Below are positions 63,189 through 64,000 of a stretch of DNA of 64,000 nt, piece by piece. Where the stretch lies: assembly GCA_913062925.1 (NCBI GenBank), contig CAJXWJ010000003.1, forward strand, positions 32,953 through 96,952. The letters are read 5' to 3'. This DNA is from an uncultured Pseudorhodobacter sp. (GTDB taxonomy: Bacteria; Pseudomonadota; Alphaproteobacteria; Rhodobacterales; Rhodobacteraceae). Positions within the stretch are counted from its first letter, which is position 1, and each line of letters begins with the position of its first letter. The position numbers and the translations under genes are program-made. Below the pieces are notes generated by a model. It saw only the letters and a list, made by a program, of their open reading frames with translations, did no database searches and was not told the DNA's origin.

Positions 63189-64000
63189 ATGAATGACGGC
63201 AAAAAACTACTGTCCGAAATGAATGACCGCTCCCGCGAGGTGTTCCGCCGTGTGGTCGAGGGCTACATCGCCTCGGGCGATCCTGTCGGCTCGCGCACCT
63301 TGACCCGCAGCATGACCGAACGTCTCTCTGCCGCCACCATCCGCAATGTGATGCAGGATCTCGAATTTCTGGGCCTTCTCGACAGCCCGCATGTCTCGGC
63401 AGGGCGAATCCCGACTCAGATGGGCTTGCGCATGTTTGTCGATGGCCTACTCGAGGTAGGTGACGTCGGTGTCGAAGACCGCAAATTGATCGACACGGCC
63501 AGTTCTGGCACCGACCAAGACATTGCCGGCCTGCTCGATACTATCGGCGGCACGCTCTCGGGTATCACACGCGGCGCCAGTGTGGTGCTGGCCCCCAAGG
63601 TCGAGGCCGCGATTCGCCATATCGAATTCGTTAGCCTCTCTGCCGAACGCGTGCTGGTGGTTTTGGTCTTCGCCAACGGCCATGTCGAAAACCGCCTGTT
63701 CACTCCACCCCCTGGCCAAACCCCTTCCTCAATGCGCGAGGCTGCGAATTTTCTGAATTCCTTGGCCACTGGCAAAACCCTTTCGGAACTGCGCCGCACC
63801 ATGGGTCAAGACATCGCTCGCCGCCGTCAAGAAATCGATTCGCTGGCGCGCGAACTGGTCGAAAGCGGCATCGTTTTGTGGGAAAACAGCGGCGAGCAAA
63901 GTGAACGCCTGATCGTGCGCGGTCGCGCCAATCTGATCGAAAACAGCAGCGAATCCGAAGACATCGACCGCATTCGCGTGCTGTTTGATGACCTTGAACG
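63189..64000 (+). CDS. hrcA: Heat-inducible transcription repressor HrcA (partial)
   Basis: Repressor of groESL and related heat-shock genes through CIRCE elements; the first 270 codons are in the window and the gene runs off the end. The winged-helix N-terminus contains MNDRSREVFRRVVEGYIASGD, GSRTLTR and LSAATIRNVMQDLEFLGLL, followed by the HVSAGRIPTQMGLRMFVD linker and the dimerisation region. No CIRCE inverted repeat was seen in the 115-bp gap to rph. It is normally followed by grpE. Confidence 0.94.
   Translation, partial: MNDGKKLLSEMNDRSREVFRRVVEGYIASGDPVGSRTLTRSMTERLSAATIRNVMQDLEFLGLLDSPHVSAGRIPTQMGLRMFVDGLLEVGDVGVEDRKLIDTASSGTDQDIAGLLDTIGGTLSGITRGASVVLAPKVEAAIRHIEFVSLSAERVLVVLVFANGHVENRLFTPPPGQTPSSMREAANFLNSLATGKTLSELRRTMGQDIARRRQEIDSLARELVESGIVLWENSGEQSERLIVRGRANLIENSSESEDIDRIRVLFDDLE

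Noticed and set aside
1..64000. Mobile elements, prophage, CRISPR, toxin-antitoxin or defence systems
   Set aside because: No transposase, integrase, direct-repeat array or defence-type gene was found; gene content and order look like stable chromosomal core throughout.

Overview
The window is a gene-dense stretch of an alphaproteobacterial chromosome, most likely a member of the Rhodobacteraceae (Rhodobacterales). The evidence is the combined gene content and order: the regB / senC-regA-hvrA redox regulator cluster with RegB and RegA residues matching the Rhodobacter proteins, a KtrAB potassium system, a HemY-type TPR protein next to a mitofilin-like protein and HemD, the tsaE-amgK-murU-addB-addA-trxA string, and the mnmE-mnmG-rsmG-parA-parB string. 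I cannot name the genus. No insertion sequence, prophage, CRISPR array, toxin-antitoxin pair or defence island was seen; almost every gene has a familiar family.

Layout. 1-5.6 kb: a minus-strand operon encoding an M20 amidohydrolase and a complete dipeptide/oligopeptide-type ABC importer (binding protein, two permeases, fused ATPase cut by the window edge), faced by a divergent PAS-LuxR regulator across a 53-bp gap that holds an inverted repeat. 6.3-11 kb: tRNA-Ser(GCT), ychF, trpA, an FMN-dependent L-lactate dehydrogenase family gene and an MFS transporter. 11-17 kb: a polysaccharide export set on the minus strand (CapD-like dehydratase, Wza, low-molecular-weight tyrosine phosphatase, Wzc kinase). 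17-23 kb: hemY-like, mitofilin-like and hemD genes going left, and tsaD-gpsA-yciI-EVE going right in an overlapping string. 23-28 kb: DUF2853, ahcY, ktrB-ktrA and an HD hydrolase. 28-33 kb: hvrA, regA, senC facing regB, then a membrane PAS protein resembling a kinase-less DivL with a perfect CtrA-type box upstream. 33-41.6 kb: tsaE-amgK-murU (threonylcarbamoyladenosine synthesis and MurNAc recycling), addB-addA (double-strand-break repair) and trxA. 41.6-53 kb: an unassigned capsule-type protein, hslVU, a DUF900 lipoprotein esterase, Smr, MltA, a Tim44-like protein, fxsA, secB, a UDP-glucuronate-type epimerase, dnaQ, coaE, aroE and maf. 53-64 kb: hemJ, rho, mnmE, mnmG, rsmG, parA, parB, hemW, rdgB, rph and the start of hrcA.

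The main regional signal is the 398-bp gene-free interval 52743-53140. Flanking genes point away from it on both sides, it contains several one-mismatch DnaA boxes around an 80 percent A+T core, and it lies 3 to 9 kb from three perfect 16-bp parS sites and from parAB. I read it as the chromosomal replication origin. The parS sites all lie inside protein-coding sequence (mnmG, rsmG, rdgB), and a fourth 15/16 site lies in amgK about 19 kb on the other side of the origin.

Most of the window is ordinary conserved core. Points worth a second look are the oriC/parS arrangement, the DivL-like PAS protein with its CtrA box, the operator touching the start codon of the PAS-LuxR gene, the LapB-like architecture of the HemY homologue, a perfect 22-bp palindrome across the rho stop codon, and one unassigned protein at 41.6-42.5 kb.
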